Assembly (NCBI RefSeq): GCF_025950095.1
Contig: NZ_JAPDDR010000009.1
Location: forward strand, 186,001 to 250,000
Length of the DNA: 64,000 bases
Direction: 5' to 3'
DNA from: Luteolibacter rhizosphaerae
GTDB taxonomy: Bacteria > Verrucomicrobiota > Verrucomicrobiia > Verrucomicrobiales > Akkermansiaceae
Shown here: positions 9,203 to 17,813 of the stretch, one piece after another
How the letters are laid out: each line of letters begins with the position of its first letter
How positions within the stretch are numbered: the first letter of the stretch is position 1
Position numbers and translations under genes: made by a program
The notes under the pieces: model-generated
What the model was told of the DNA's origin: nothing
Seen by the model: the letters and a program-made list of their open reading frames with translations, nothing else
The model's database searches: none

Positions 9203-10342
9203 GTGAAGCTGCTTTCTCCCTATCTCGCCCTGGTCATTCCCGTCACTGCCGGAGAACCCAAACAAACCGTCTCCACCGGCAACTGGGAATGGACGCTTTC
9301 CGCAGGCCCCTCGGTCCGTAACATCGGCACGCTGAAGATCAATGCCGCTTCGCGCAGTTCAGCCTTCGCGCTCCCTTCCTTGGTGGGAAGCTCGTCACTG
9401 GTGACTCCATCGGTAGGCGACCCCGAAGTCCCCGCGGATCGGACCTACGATGACGGTTACGTGCGCCAGGATGCCGGGACTGCGCTCGACGGCTCCACTT
9501 GGAACTGGGGTTATGAGTCCCCCTCCCAAGTCCAAGGCGATAACCTCGTCTACACTGCAACCGGTTCTCAGAGCGTGCTGCGCGGCGACATCGATTCCTC
9601 GCGCAGCGGTGCCTACAGTCGCGACAGCCTGCGGGGCTTCTCCCCGCACCTGCAGTTGGATGGCGTGGGCCCGCGGAGCTTCGCGGGCTTTCGAATCGGA
9701 TTCAGCGCCGGTTTCGACTACACCCAAGTGGACCAGTCGCTGGCATTCTCGGATTTCGCCGCGAGCCAGTTCCGCGATGACTACCGCTTGGACTACGTGG
9801 ACACTTACGCGCTGGGAGGCATCATCCCGCCTTCGGCTCCCTACAATGGCACCTACGCCGGTCCCGGCCCACTCATAAGCAACCTTCCGATCAACCGGTT
9901 GATCACGCACGTGCTCCTCTTCACGGACACCGCGGGCTTCTCGAACTCCGCTATCACCTCCATCGACATGGATGTGTCCAGCATCACCCTCGGCCCGACA
10001 TTGACACGCAGTTGGGGGCCGGTCGGCCTCGCGGTGCAAGCCGGGGTGATCCTCAACGTCTATCAGTGGGAAGGCCGTCAGTATGAGTCCCTGCAAGGCA
10101 CGAACTCAGGGGGACCCACCACGCTCGCCAAATGGGTGGACCACGACTCGGGAACCAAATTCCGGCCCGGGGTCTATCTCCAGAGCGACCTCACCTACGA
10201 CGCGGGCAACCACCTCTCCTTCGGCTCTTTTTTCAGGATCGATGCTGCAAGTGAGTTCCGCGCTCAAGCCGGCCCTAGCACCTTCAAGGTCGATCCCTCG
10301 GGATTCAGCGCCGGCTTTCAGGTACGCTACCAGCTCCCGTAA
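9203..10342 (+). CDS. Putative outer-membrane beta-barrel protein
   Basis: From a GTG at 9203 the product is 379 residues, starting with a signal peptide (KLLSPYLALVIPVTAGEP). The rest is rich in alternating polar and aromatic strands (GNWEWTLSAGPSVRN, FAGFRIGFSAGFDYTQVDQS, PTLTRSWGPVGLAVQAGVIL). It ends in an outer-membrane-like terminal strand (SAGFQVRYQLP), though the final residue is Pro rather than Phe. This pattern supports an outer-membrane barrel of unknown function. A longer frame runs back into the upstream gene, but the GTG 14 bases after its stop gives a proper signal peptide and is preferred. Co-transcription with the FG-GAP gene is likely. Confidence 0.72.
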   Translation: MKLLSPYLALVIPVTAGEPKQTVSTGNWEWTLSAGPSVRNIGTLKINAASRSSAFALPSLVGSSSLVTPSVGDPEVPADRTYDDGYVRQDAGTALDGSTWNWGYESPSQVQGDNLVYTATGSQSVLRGDIDSSRSGAYSRDSLRGFSPHLQLDGVGPRSFAGFRIGFSAGFDYTQVDQSLAFSDFAASQFRDDYRLDYVDTYALGGIIPPSAPYNGTYAGPGPLISNLPINRLITHVLLFTDTAGFSNSAITSIDMDVSSITLGPTLTRSWGPVGLAVQAGVILNVYQWEGRQYESLQGTNSGGPTTLAKWVDHDSGTKFRPGVYLQSDLTYDAGNHLSFGSFFRIDAASEFRAQAGPSTFKVDPSGFSAGFQVRYQLP

Positions 10343-10356
10343 AAATCGGGGACCGT

Positions 10357-11031
10357 TTACTCGGGCAAGGTCTCTTTCTCTCCCAAGTGCTTCGGTCTGG
10401 TCCCGAGCACCCGCACGTCGAGCCACATCTTCACCCGTGCACCCACTTCTCGGAGCTTGGTCTTGAGGCCTCCGCGCGTCGCCACGTCCTGGGCATTGAA
10501 AGCCGTGACGTTCATCCCGTTCGCTTCCGCCAGATACACCGCGCGCTCGTTGTGGAAGCGCTGCGAGATGAAGACGGCTTCGTTCAGCCCGAAGACCTCC
10601 TTCGCCCTCACCACCGAATCCAAAGTCCGCAGGCCGGCATAGTCGCATGCGATCCGGTCCTCGGGGATTCCGCGGTTGATGAGCGCGCGCTTCATCTTCT
10701 CGGGCTCGTTGTAATACTTCTCCCGGTTATCCCCGGAGACGAGGATGATCTTGATCTTGCCCGCTCTCCAGAGCTTCTCCGCCGCATCGATGCGGTAGCG
10801 GAAGTAAAGGTTCTCCCGATCCTGAAACCGATCCGTGGTGCCGAAGACCAAGCCCACCCGGCTCACCGGAACCTTGGTCACATCATCGAATAGCTTCCCC
10901 CGGCTGGCATGCACCGCCGCGTAATTCGCCCAAGCCACGAAGCCTGCGGCGAGAACGACGGCAGCTCCGATCATCCACAGGACCCGCTTGAGCCAAAGCT
11001 TCCAGAAACTCTTCTTCGCCGGCTCCGTCAC
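10357..11031 (-). CDS. sanA: SanA/YdcF-like DUF218 membrane protein
   Basis: The product (224 residues from GTG 11031) has one N-terminal membrane segment (VLWMIGAAVVLAAGFVAWANYA) and a DUF218 domain with GLVFGTTDRFQDRENLYFRY, IILVSGDNREKYYNEPEKMK and the acidic-basic pattern CDYAGLRTLDSVVRAKEVF. These match SanA/vancomycin-exclusion proteins, whose E. coli member affects the envelope barrier at high temperature. The GTG start overlaps the stop of the upstream kinase gene as GTGA, a coupling style common in this window. An upstream in-frame GTG at 11064 is less attractive. The symbol rests on family resemblance. Confidence 0.85.
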   Translation of the reverse strand: MTEPAKKSFWKLWLKRVLWMIGAAVVLAAGFVAWANYAAVHASRGKLFDDVTKVPVSRVGLVFGTTDRFQDRENLYFRYRIDAAEKLWRAGKIKIILVSGDNREKYYNEPEKMKRALINRGIPEDRIACDYAGLRTLDSVVRAKEVFGLNEAVFISQRFHNERAVYLAEANGMNVTAFNAQDVATRGGLKTKLREVGARVKMWLDVRVLGTRPKHLGEKETLPE

Positions 11032-11990
11032 ACCTTCTGCTCCACGGGTTTCCATTTGGTCCACGCCACCATCGCTTTCACCGATTCGACGAAGCGGCTA
11101 CCGATCGGCTCGGCGGGAGCGATCACCCGCAAACGGCCGGGATCCTTGTTGCCGAACTCCACCGAATTGAAGCGCCCCGCCAATTCACCATCCACTTGCA
11201 CCGGCACCTCGCGGTCGGCATTCACCGTCAGCGAACGCGCCTGCAGGTAGCTCACGGTGCTGCTATGCTCCTCCAAACCTCCCAAGGCGATGCCCCGCAG
11301 CGAATCCATCACCAGCTTGTAGCCGGCTTCCTTGAAGACCAACACGTCCAACATGCTGTCGCGGTTGTCAGCCTTGTGGAAGAGCTTGAACTGGCCGCCA
11401 TAAAGCGAGCCGTTCCCCGCCAAGACGGCGACTCCTTCCTCACGCCTGCCATCGTCGCACACGATTTCCATGTGCGGCGGCTTCTCACCCAGCACCTTCA
11501 CTGCGGCGAGGAGATAGGCGAGCGGTCCGAGCATCTTCTTGCTCTCCCAAGTCGTCTCCTCGATGACCATGGCGTCGAAGCCGACTCCGGCCATCTGCAC
11601 GAAGGGAAGGCCGTTCGCCTCGAAAAGATCGATCTCCTTCACCAGACCCGCCTCGATGACCTCGAAGGCGCGGGGCAGATTGTCGAAGGGAATGCCCAGC
11701 TCGCGGGCGAAAACATTCATCGTGCCGGCAGGCAAGACCCCGAGTGCGGTCTCTGAACCGGCCAGTCCCTGCACCACCGCGTTCAGGGTGCCGTCCCCCC
11801 CCGCGGCGATCACCACCGGTGCGCCCTGCCGGGCGAACATGGCCGCAAGCTCCCGGGCCTCTGCCGCGCTGCTCGTGGCATGCAGGGCGAAACGCGTGGC
11901 GTGGTCCATGAGGAAACGCAAGGCGCGCTGCCCCTTCTGACTGCGTGCCTTCGGATTAAAAATCAGCGGATACCGCCCCAGCCCCGTCAC
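11028..11990 (-). CDS. Diacylglycerol/lipid kinase family protein (YegS/DgkB-like)
   Basis: The 320-residue product has the DAGK catalytic fold. It opens with PLIFNPKARSQKGQ, the nucleotide-binding GGDGT motif is at residues 64-68 (AAGGDGTLNAVVQGL), and GVLPAGTMNVFARELGIP follows. A C-terminal beta-sandwich contains MAGVGFDAMVIEET and VDGELAG. Family members phosphorylate diacylglycerol or related lipids at the cytoplasmic face of the membrane; the substrate here is not determined. The start is a GTG at 11990. Its end overlaps the SanA-like gene, so both belong to one minus-strand operon. About 90 bases of short direct repeats separate it from maf upstream. Confidence 0.9.
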   Translation of the reverse strand: MTGLGRYPLIFNPKARSQKGQRALRFLMDHATRFALHATSSAAEARELAAMFARQGAPVVIAAGGDGTLNAVVQGLAGSETALGVLPAGTMNVFARELGIPFDNLPRAFEVIEAGLVKEIDLFEANGLPFVQMAGVGFDAMVIEETTWESKKMLGPLAYLLAAVKVLGEKPPHMEIVCDDGRREEGVAVLAGNGSLYGGQFKLFHKADNRDSMLDVLVFKEAGYKLVMDSLRGIALGGLEEHSSTVSYLQARSLTVNADREVPVQVDGELAGRFNSVEFGNKDPGRLRVIAPAEPIGSRFVESVKAMVAWTKWKPVEQKV

Positions 11991-12079
11991 GACCTGAATG
12001 GAAACCGGGCACGGGGAAGTTCCAAGTAAGAAGTATCAAGTTCCAAGAAACCCGAACATCTCCCCTCTCCTCCTCCGTC

Positions 12080-12670
12080 CTACCTAATACCCAGAGCCTC
12101 TAGCACTTTGGCCACGGGCAGGCCCATGACGTTGTCGAAATTCCCCTCGATTCCCCGGACGATCAGGTCGCCGCTCTCTTGGATCCCATACGCCCCCGCC
12201 TTATCGAGCGGGTTAGCCTCCCGGAAATAGGCTGCAATCGCCTCGTCATCGAGCACCCGGAAATGCACCTGGGTAAGATCGTGGAACCGACGGACCTCGC
12301 CCCCGGGGAACACGACACAAACACCGGTGCAGACCGTGTGGATGCGGCCTGAAAGACGTCGCAGCATGGCACGGGCCTCCTCCATGTCCTTCGGCTTGCC
12401 GAGCGGATCCCCATCGATCCACACCAAGGTGTCCGCACCGATCACAATCGCCTCACGGCAATCCACCGCCACCGCCGCAGCTTTCAGTTCGGCATTCTTC
12501 TCGCAGAGTTCGGCCAGCGGGATCGAGGCATCGTGGATTTCTTCCGCAGGGGATGCCACCACCTCGAAGTCCAAGCCCGCCTCGCTCAAAAGTTCGCGGC
12601 GGCGGGGTGAACTGGAAGCGAGGATGACTTTCACGGGCGGCTCATTAAAACCCTCCCGCTGCTTTGCCAA
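12080..12670 (-). CDS. maf: Maf family nucleoside triphosphate pyrophosphatase
   Basis: Maf proteins hydrolyse non-canonical or free nucleoside triphosphates (dTTP/UTP or modified nucleotides) to monophosphates and pyrophosphate and have been linked to septum control. The core motifs are present: ILASSSPRRRELL, SPAEEIHD, the catalytic IGADTLVWIDGDPLGKP and the C-terminal GIEGNFDNVMGLPVAKV. The longest frame starts at a TTG (12670, 196 aa) directly after an in-frame stop. A GTG at 12634 would start the protein at KVILASSSP, matching usual family N-termini, and may be the real start. Which nucleotide it prefers cannot be told. Confidence 0.92.
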   Translation of the reverse strand: MAKQREGFNEPPVKVILASSSPRRRELLSEAGLDFEVVASPAEEIHDASIPLAELCEKNAELKAAAVAVDCREAIVIGADTLVWIDGDPLGKPKDMEEARAMLRRLSGRIHTVCTGVCVVFPGGEVRRFHDLTQVHFRVLDDEAIAAYFREANPLDKAGAYGIQESGDLIVRGIEGNFDNVMGLPVAKVLEALGIR

Positions 12671-12713
12671 CTATCACCCCTGTCTCGTCCGCGCGAAATC
12701 GTGAGATTCAAAA

Positions 12714-12735
12714 TTATCGCAATTTATTTGCATAA
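12714..12735 (+). promoter_or_regulatory. Candidate operator/promoter upstream of the zinc-receptor gene
   Basis: An AT-rich 22-bp stretch in otherwise GC-rich DNA contains the inverted repeat GCAA-TTTAT-TTGC (12719-12731), with outer TTAT and ATAA arms. A weak promoter match overlaps it (TTCAAA at 12707, CATAAG at 12731). It lies 27 bases before the ATG of a zinc-binding receptor gene, so a Fur-family (Zur) site is a reasonable guess. I have no consensus for this lineage to test it against. Confidence 0.4.
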
Positions 12736-12761
12736 GCCGTTCTGAATGCAAGATTCCGGCC

Positions 12762-13643
12762 ATGCGCCTTGCAGCTCTGCTTCTATCCGCTCTGGCATTC
12801 CCCTTGGCCGCCGCCGAGCTTCAGGTGGCCAGTCTTCATCCCTTGATTGCCGATCTGACCCGCCAAGTAGGTGGCGAGCGGGTTGAAGTTATCGACCTCA
12901 TCGGCAGAAATGGCGATCCCCACCACTTTGAGCCTGCTCCGGCGGACCTTGAGAAGGCCGCCAAAGCCAAGCTCTACCTGGCATCCGGTATGGGGCTGGA
13001 ATCCTACCTCCCTTCTTTGCGTGAGATCATCGCGGACAAAGCGCCGATCGTGGAAATCGGCAAGGACCTACCTTCAATCGAAGGCGAATGCGATCACGAC
13101 CACGAGGGCCACGATCATGCCCACGAGCACGAAATCGATCCCCACTGGTGGCACTCCATCGACCTCTTCCGCCGCGCCACCACCATCATGGCGGAAACCC
13201 TCTCGAAGGCCGATCCCGCCGGTGCGGAGACTTACGCCAAAAATGCTGCCGCCTACCGCGCGAAGCTCGACGAACTGGAGCGCTGGACCCGCAAGGAGAT
13301 CGCCCGCATCCCCCGGGACAAGCGCCATCTCGCCACGGCCCATGCGGCTTTCGGATACTTTTGCAAGGACCACGGCTTCGACGCGATCCCCGTCCAAGGC
13401 CTGAATCGCGAGCAAATGCCCTCACCGAAAAAACTGGCAGCTCTCATCGCCGAGCTCAAGGAGCACGAGGCCGGAGCGATCTTCCCCGAAAAGGAATCCA
13501 ATCCGAAAGTCCTCCAGGCCCTCACCAAGGACACCGGCATCAAGCTCGGGCAAGCCCTGTATGCCGACGGATCGGGGGTCGAAAGCTACGAGGCGATGAT
13601 CCGCCACAATGTCAGCACGATTGTCGACGGATTGGCGCCCTGA
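12762..13643 (+). CDS. znuA: Zinc ABC transporter periplasmic receptor (ZnuA-like)
   Basis: The 293-residue product has a signal peptide (MRLAALLLSALAFPLAAA) and the cluster A-I metal-receptor fold. Likely metal ligands are His54/His55 in GDPHHFEP and the DPHWWH motif (126-131). A His/Asp/Glu-rich loop (about 110-124, CDHDHEGHDHAHEHE) is typical of zinc rather than manganese receptors. It would deliver zinc to an inner-membrane ABC permease. No ATPase or permease gene follows; the next gene is a sensor kinase 130 bases on, so the transporter partners must lie elsewhere. The AT-rich upstream region may be a zinc-responsive promoter. Confidence 0.9.
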   Translation: MRLAALLLSALAFPLAAAELQVASLHPLIADLTRQVGGERVEVIDLIGRNGDPHHFEPAPADLEKAAKAKLYLASGMGLESYLPSLREIIADKAPIVEIGKDLPSIEGECDHDHEGHDHAHEHEIDPHWWHSIDLFRRATTIMAETLSKADPAGAETYAKNAAAYRAKLDELERWTRKEIARIPRDKRHLATAHAAFGYFCKDHGFDAIPVQGLNREQMPSPKKLAALIAELKEHEAGAIFPEKESNPKVLQALTKDTGIKLGQALYADGSGVESYEAMIRHNVSTIVDGLAP

Positions 13644-13773
13644 AATCCGGGCTCATACGGGATCCTCCCCGGCGGGAGACAACGGCAAGGTCGACATGTT
13701 CAAAAGTCCGGTAAAAATAATTGCCGAGATTTTTAAAATATGTTAAGCACTTGCTCGCTGTCGCCCGTAAAAC

Positions 13774-15807
13774 ATGAAAAACCAACACCCGAGGTTGCCC
13801 CGCCTCCGCGTTGGCCTGCTTGCCCTTGTTGCCCTGCTCCCCACGCCCTTGCCTGCCGCCGATGTGGCTCAGACAAGTAACCCGATTGGTCGGGTGGCCA
13901 GGCTCTTCAACCGCAAGCTGGTCGAGGTAGAAAACAGGATCCGCTGGCTGGAAAGCCGCGCGGATAACCTGGCTGCATTTGGCGAGAAGCCTCTCAAAGA
14001 GAACGTCGGGTGGCGTTGCGGGCGTATCGAGGAAACGGGTGGCAAGCCGTGGATCGCGCTCGATCTCGGCCGGGAGGTGCCGCTTGGCCAGATTTTCCTG
14101 GTGCCTGCGCAGCAGCAGGCCGGCGATCCGAATGACCTTTTTCCCCGTCGCTTCTCGATCGAGGCGGCCTGCTCCGCGGATTTCTCGGATGCCCGGACGA
14201 TCTACCGGACCGGCCAATTGCCCCAGCCTTCCCCGCAGGGATACCCGGTGCGGGTGAACGGGGATAAGCTCGCCGCCCGGCATGTGCGCCTGACCCTTGA
14301 GGAGGGCTACCGCCGCGGCCTGCAAGACGTGTGCGCCCTCTCGGAGATGTTCGTCTTTTCCGATCACACCCCGGTTTCGCTGGGCGCCAAGGTGAGCGCG
14401 AATCAATCCGTGGAAGTCCCGGGTGTCTGGGACCCGGAATTCCTGGTGGATGGGCGGACGCCTCTCGGCGTGTGGCAGGGCGGTATGACGACTTGGACCA
14501 TCTCTCACGGCGATTGCCTGGAAGTGCCCTTGGAGAATCAGCATGTGGAATGGATCGTCGATCTGGGTGAAACCACTCCGGTCGATCGCATGGTCTTCTT
14601 CCCCTACGCCCTGCCCGAACTTTCGGGGCCCGGCGTGATACCACCTCGCATCCGCGTGGAGATCGCCGACAATCCTGAATTCAAAGGAGCAAAACAGATC
14701 GCCTCCAACGGCGAACGCGACTTGCCGGTGGATCTCACGACGCCCGTCGTCATGCCCACGGATGCCGTGCCCGGGCGTTACCTGCGCGTGATTGCGGACA
14801 AGGCATGGCAACTCGGCAACCGGCGCCTGCAAGCACTGGGCGAAATGGAAGTCTGGACGGGCGATCGCAACCTCGCCGCCGGGCGCGAGATCGTGGCACG
14901 TCACGGCGGGATCGACCAACCCACCGCGGAACTCAGCGACGGCTTGGGCGGAGGCGGCCAGATCCTGCCGCTTCACACCTGGCTCTCCCAACTGGTGGAA
15001 CGCAGCCAGATCCGCGGCGAGTGGGAAGGCCTGCGCGCCTCGCACCTGACCATGGCGTCGGAAAGTGAACTGAACACCACCTGGGGTGCCGCAGTCGCGC
15101 TCGGGCTCACCTTCCTCATCCCCGTCGCCATCGTCGAGCGACGCCGCCTCGTGTCGCGCACCCAGCTCGACAAGCTGCGCAAGCGCATCGCCTCCGACCT
15201 GCATGACGACATCGGCAGCAACCTTGGAAGTATTTCCCTGATCGCCCGCTCGGCGAAACGCGATCTCGAGCGCCTTCACGGGCCGGACGTCGTGGCCAAT
15301 GACCTCGGTGAGGTGGAGACGATCGCCCGCGAAAGTTCGCTGGCCATGCGCGATATCGTCTGGCTGCTGGAGCGTCGCCAGGACACCATCGGCGATCTGG
15401 TCCAGCGCATGCGGGATTGCGCCGCACGCCTCCTGCGCGAAATCGAGTATTCTCTCGTTTGCCGCTCCTCGAAGACGGCGGCAAAGCTGACCCTCGATTC
15501 CAAGCGGCACCTCTTCCTCTTCTACAAGGAGGCCCTGCACAACGTGGTGAAGCACTCCAAGGCCACCACCGTCACCGTGCGGCTCTTCGACGTGCGCGAG
15601 CGCCTCGTGCTCGAAGTCTGCGACAATGGCATCGGCCTGCCTCGCAATGAGGACGACCAGATGGCCGCGGTGAAGAAACTCTCCGACCGTGCCCGCGTGC
15701 TGGAAGGCACGCTCGAAGTGGAATCAGCCCCGGGCCGAGGCACCACCCTCCGACTCTCCGTCAAAAGAACCAGCCTGATGGCTACAAGAGCAAACGCCCA
15801 TGAGTAA
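13774..15807 (+). CDS. NarL-type sensor histidine kinase with two discoidin-like extracytoplasmic domains
   Basis: The 677-residue product has a signal peptide (about 1-29) and a periplasmic region with two F5/8-type-C-like modules (about 75-200 and 205-365), each with strands such as WIALDLGREVPLGQIFLVP and EWIVDLGETTPVDRMVFFP. A single membrane segment follows (about 436-455), then a HisKA_3 dimerisation domain with phospho-acceptor His477 (ASDLHDDIGSNLGSISLIA). The HATPase domain has N-box EALHN (586-590) and DNGIGLP. It overlaps its response regulator gene by 8 bases. The sensory part suggests recognition of a carbohydrate or envelope ligand, by analogy with discoidin folds. An AT-rich stretch at 13713-13747 probably holds the promoter. 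Confidence 0.88.
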   Translation: MKNQHPRLPRLRVGLLALVALLPTPLPAADVAQTSNPIGRVARLFNRKLVEVENRIRWLESRADNLAAFGEKPLKENVGWRCGRIEETGGKPWIALDLGREVPLGQIFLVPAQQQAGDPNDLFPRRFSIEAACSADFSDARTIYRTGQLPQPSPQGYPVRVNGDKLAARHVRLTLEEGYRRGLQDVCALSEMFVFSDHTPVSLGAKVSANQSVEVPGVWDPEFLVDGRTPLGVWQGGMTTWTISHGDCLEVPLENQHVEWIVDLGETTPVDRMVFFPYALPELSGPGVIPPRIRVEIADNPEFKGAKQIASNGERDLPVDLTTPVVMPTDAVPGRYLRVIADKAWQLGNRRLQALGEMEVWTGDRNLAAGREIVARHGGIDQPTAELSDGLGGGGQILPLHTWLSQLVERSQIRGEWEGLRASHLTMASESELNTTWGAAVALGLTFLIPVAIVERRRLVSRTQLDKLRKRIASDLHDDIGSNLGSISLIARSAKRDLERLHGPDVVANDLGEVETIARESSLAMRDIVWLLERRQDTIGDLVQRMRDCAARLLREIEYSLVCRSSKTAAKLTLDSKRHLFLFYKEALHNVVKHSKATTVTVRLFDVRERLVLEVCDNGIGLPRNEDDQMAAVKKLSDRARVLEGTLEVESAPGRGTTLRLSVKRTSLMATRANAHE

Positions 15808-16456
15808 CACCGCCACCACCCCGCTCCGGATCTGGATCTGCGAAGACCACGCCAACTTCGCGAAGCAGATCTCCCGTCTCATCGCCGGTGAGGATGACCT
15901 GATCTGCGAGAAAGCTTTCTCGCATCCGGACGACCTCTTCGCCGAATTGAACTACTGCTCCGCACCGCCGGATCTCCTGATGCTCGACCTCGGCCTGCCC
16001 GGCAAGGACGGCCTGCAGGTCCTGCGCGAAGTGAAGGCCAAGGTCCCGGAACAGAAGATCGTCATCCTCACCTCTTTCGACGATCGCGAGCGCGTCTACC
16101 GCGCCATCTGTAACGGCGCCTCCGGTTACCTGCTCAAGACCGCCGATCCGGATGACATCCTTTCCGGCATCCGCGATGTGATGAAGGGCTCCGCCGCACT
16201 CAGCAGCCCAATCGCGAACATGATTCTCGAAGGCTTTGCCAAGCACGGCCCGGTCGAGGAAACCGAGCCGCTCACTTCCCGCGAGGAGGAGGTGCTGCGC
16301 CTGCTGGTGAAGGGCTTCATCAAGAAGGAGATCGGAGATCAACTCGACATCTCCCAGCACACCGTGGACATGCATCTGCGCAGCGTTTACCGGAAGCTTC
16401 ACGTCCGCACCCAGACGGAAGCCGTCTCAAAGGCCCTCCGCAAAGGATTGGTCTGA
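15800..16456 (+). CDS. LuxR/NarL-family response regulator
   Basis: The 218-residue product has an N-terminal receiver (about 9-125) with acidic pocket CEDH, phospho-acceptor Asp63 (LLMLDLGLPGKDG), the switch Thr in VILTSF and Lys in YLLKTADPD. A LuxR-type helix-turn-helix occupies about 155-215 (PLTSREEEVLRLLVKGF, KEIGDQLDISQHTVDMHLRS). It is translationally coupled to the preceding kinase by an 8-base overlap, so the two are cognate. It ends 74 bases before the HMG-CoA-reductase-like gene on the same strand, which makes that operon the obvious candidate target; this is inference from position only. Confidence 0.95.
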   Translation: MSNTATTPLRIWICEDHANFAKQISRLIAGEDDLICEKAFSHPDDLFAELNYCSAPPDLLMLDLGLPGKDGLQVLREVKAKVPEQKIVILTSFDDRERVYRAICNGASGYLLKTADPDDILSGIRDVMKGSAALSSPIANMILEGFAKHGPVEETEPLTSREEEVLRLLVKGFIKKEIGDQLDISQHTVDMHLRSVYRKLHVRTQTEAVSKALRKGLV

Positions 16457-16530
16457 GCTCCTGCACCATATCTTGTCTTCCCCGCCGGATTCCTTGCGTG
16501 GTGCGCATACCCGTGTAATTCCTGTCTCCA

Positions 16531-17802
16531 ATGACGGGAAAACGCGGGCTGACGCAGCAACACGTGATGCGGATTCTGGGCGGTGAAAGCCCGGATGTGG
16601 TGGCCGCCCGGCTCGCCCCAGATCTCGCGAATCTCCCGGATGTCCCGGCGGGCAGCGCGAAGGTCACACGGGAACGTGCCGAGGCCTTGTGGGAGGAGAC
16701 CGGCCTTGATCAGGAGTCGCGGAAAACGCTGCTGGACGGAGCGGCAGCGGAAGAACTCCCACTCTATCAGGGCAATATCGAGAATGCCATCGGTCTGATG
16801 AAAATGCCGCTGGGCCTGGCGGGGCCCTTGCGGATCAACGGGGTCTCGGCGAAGGGCGACTATCACATCCCCCTCGCCACCACGGAGGCCGCACTGGTGG
16901 CTAGCTATCACCGCGGCTGCCGTTTGCTCACGGCTGCCGGAGGCTGCTCGGCCATGGTGCTCTACGAGAGCCTGAGCCGTGCCCCTGCATTCGTTTTCAA
17001 AACGGCGCCCGACGCCTGCCGGTTCATCATCTGGGCGATGGAGCGGCTGGAAGATTTCCAGAAGGTGGCGGCAACGACCACTTCGCACGGCAAGCTCATC
17101 GACATGGGCGTGACCATGGAGGGCAACCACGTTTACCTGAACTTCGAGTTCACCACGGGAGACGCTTCCGGACAAAACATGGTGACCATCGCCGGCCAAG
17201 CGATTTGCGACTTCATCGTCGAGAACTCGCCGGTCAGCCCCGTCCGCCACTATGTGGAGTCGAATCTCTCGGGCGACAAGAAAGCCAGCACCAAGGCCTA
17301 CACCACGACCCGCGGCAAGAAGGTGACGGCGGAGGCCCTCCTCTCCGCCGAGCTGGTGAAGAAGCACCTGCACACCACCCCGCGGGCGATGGAGCAGTAC
17401 TGGCAGATGTCCGCCATCGGCGGCGTGCTCAGCGGCACCCTTGGCATCCACGGGCACTTCGCCAACGGCCTCACCGCTCTCTATCTCGCCACCGGCCAAG
17501 ACGCGGCCTGCGTGGCCGAATCCGCCACCGGGGTGACCCGCTTCGAGGTCACCGCGGAAGGCGATCTCTACGCCACCGTCACCCTGCCCGGAATCATGGT
17601 CGGCACTGTGGGCGGTGGTACCGGCCTGCCCACCCAGAAGGCCTGCCTGCAACTCATGGGACTACACGGAGCCGGCAAAGCGCGAGCACTGGCCGAGGTC
17701 TGCGCAGGATTGCTGCTCGCCGGTGAGCTCTCGATTATCGGTGCTCTGAGCGCAGGACATTTCGCACGCGCTCACCGCAAGCTGGCCCGGGACCGTAAAT
17801 AA
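16531..17802 (+). CDS. HMG-CoA reductase-like protein, first gene of lipid/prenyl operon
   Basis: The 423-residue product matches 3-hydroxy-3-methylglutaryl-CoA reductase, which makes mevalonate. Catalytic positions are retained: Glu84 (IENAIGLMKMPLGLAGPL), Lys250/251 (SGDKKASTKAY), Asp324 (TGQDAACVAE) and His410 (SAGHFARAHRKLAR). VGGGTGLPTQKACLQLMG is also conserved. The nucleotide-binding motif that is usually DAMG(M/A)N reads DASGQNM (211-217), so cofactor use may differ. No other mevalonate gene is in the window, so it could work on HMG-CoA or on a related acyl-CoA. It heads a seven-gene plus-strand operon; the next ATG is 11 bases downstream. Confidence 0.88.
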   Translation: MTGKRGLTQQHVMRILGGESPDVVAARLAPDLANLPDVPAGSAKVTRERAEALWEETGLDQESRKTLLDGAAAEELPLYQGNIENAIGLMKMPLGLAGPLRINGVSAKGDYHIPLATTEAALVASYHRGCRLLTAAGGCSAMVLYESLSRAPAFVFKTAPDACRFIIWAMERLEDFQKVAATTTSHGKLIDMGVTMEGNHVYLNFEFTTGDASGQNMVTIAGQAICDFIVENSPVSPVRHYVESNLSGDKKASTKAYTTTRGKKVTAEALLSAELVKKHLHTTPRAMEQYWQMSAIGGVLSGTLGIHGHFANGLTALYLATGQDAACVAESATGVTRFEVTAEGDLYATVTLPGIMVGTVGGGTGLPTQKACLQLMGLHGAGKARALAEVCAGLLLAGELSIIGALSAGHFARAHRKLARDRK

Positions 17803-17813
17803 GACGCGAGAGG

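Noticed and set aside
12000-12079. Regulatory site in the gap between the lipid kinase and maf
   Set aside because: Only a direct repeat AAGTTCCAAG at 12017 and 12038 is visible; no promoter or operator pattern.
13612-15555. 647-codon open frame antisense to the discoidin-like kinase
   Set aside because: High GC makes long antisense frames common; the plus-strand protein has clear domains while this one has no recognisable motif.
16531-17802. Evidence for a full mevalonate pathway
   Set aside because: Only the reductase-like gene is present; no other pathway enzyme is found in the window.
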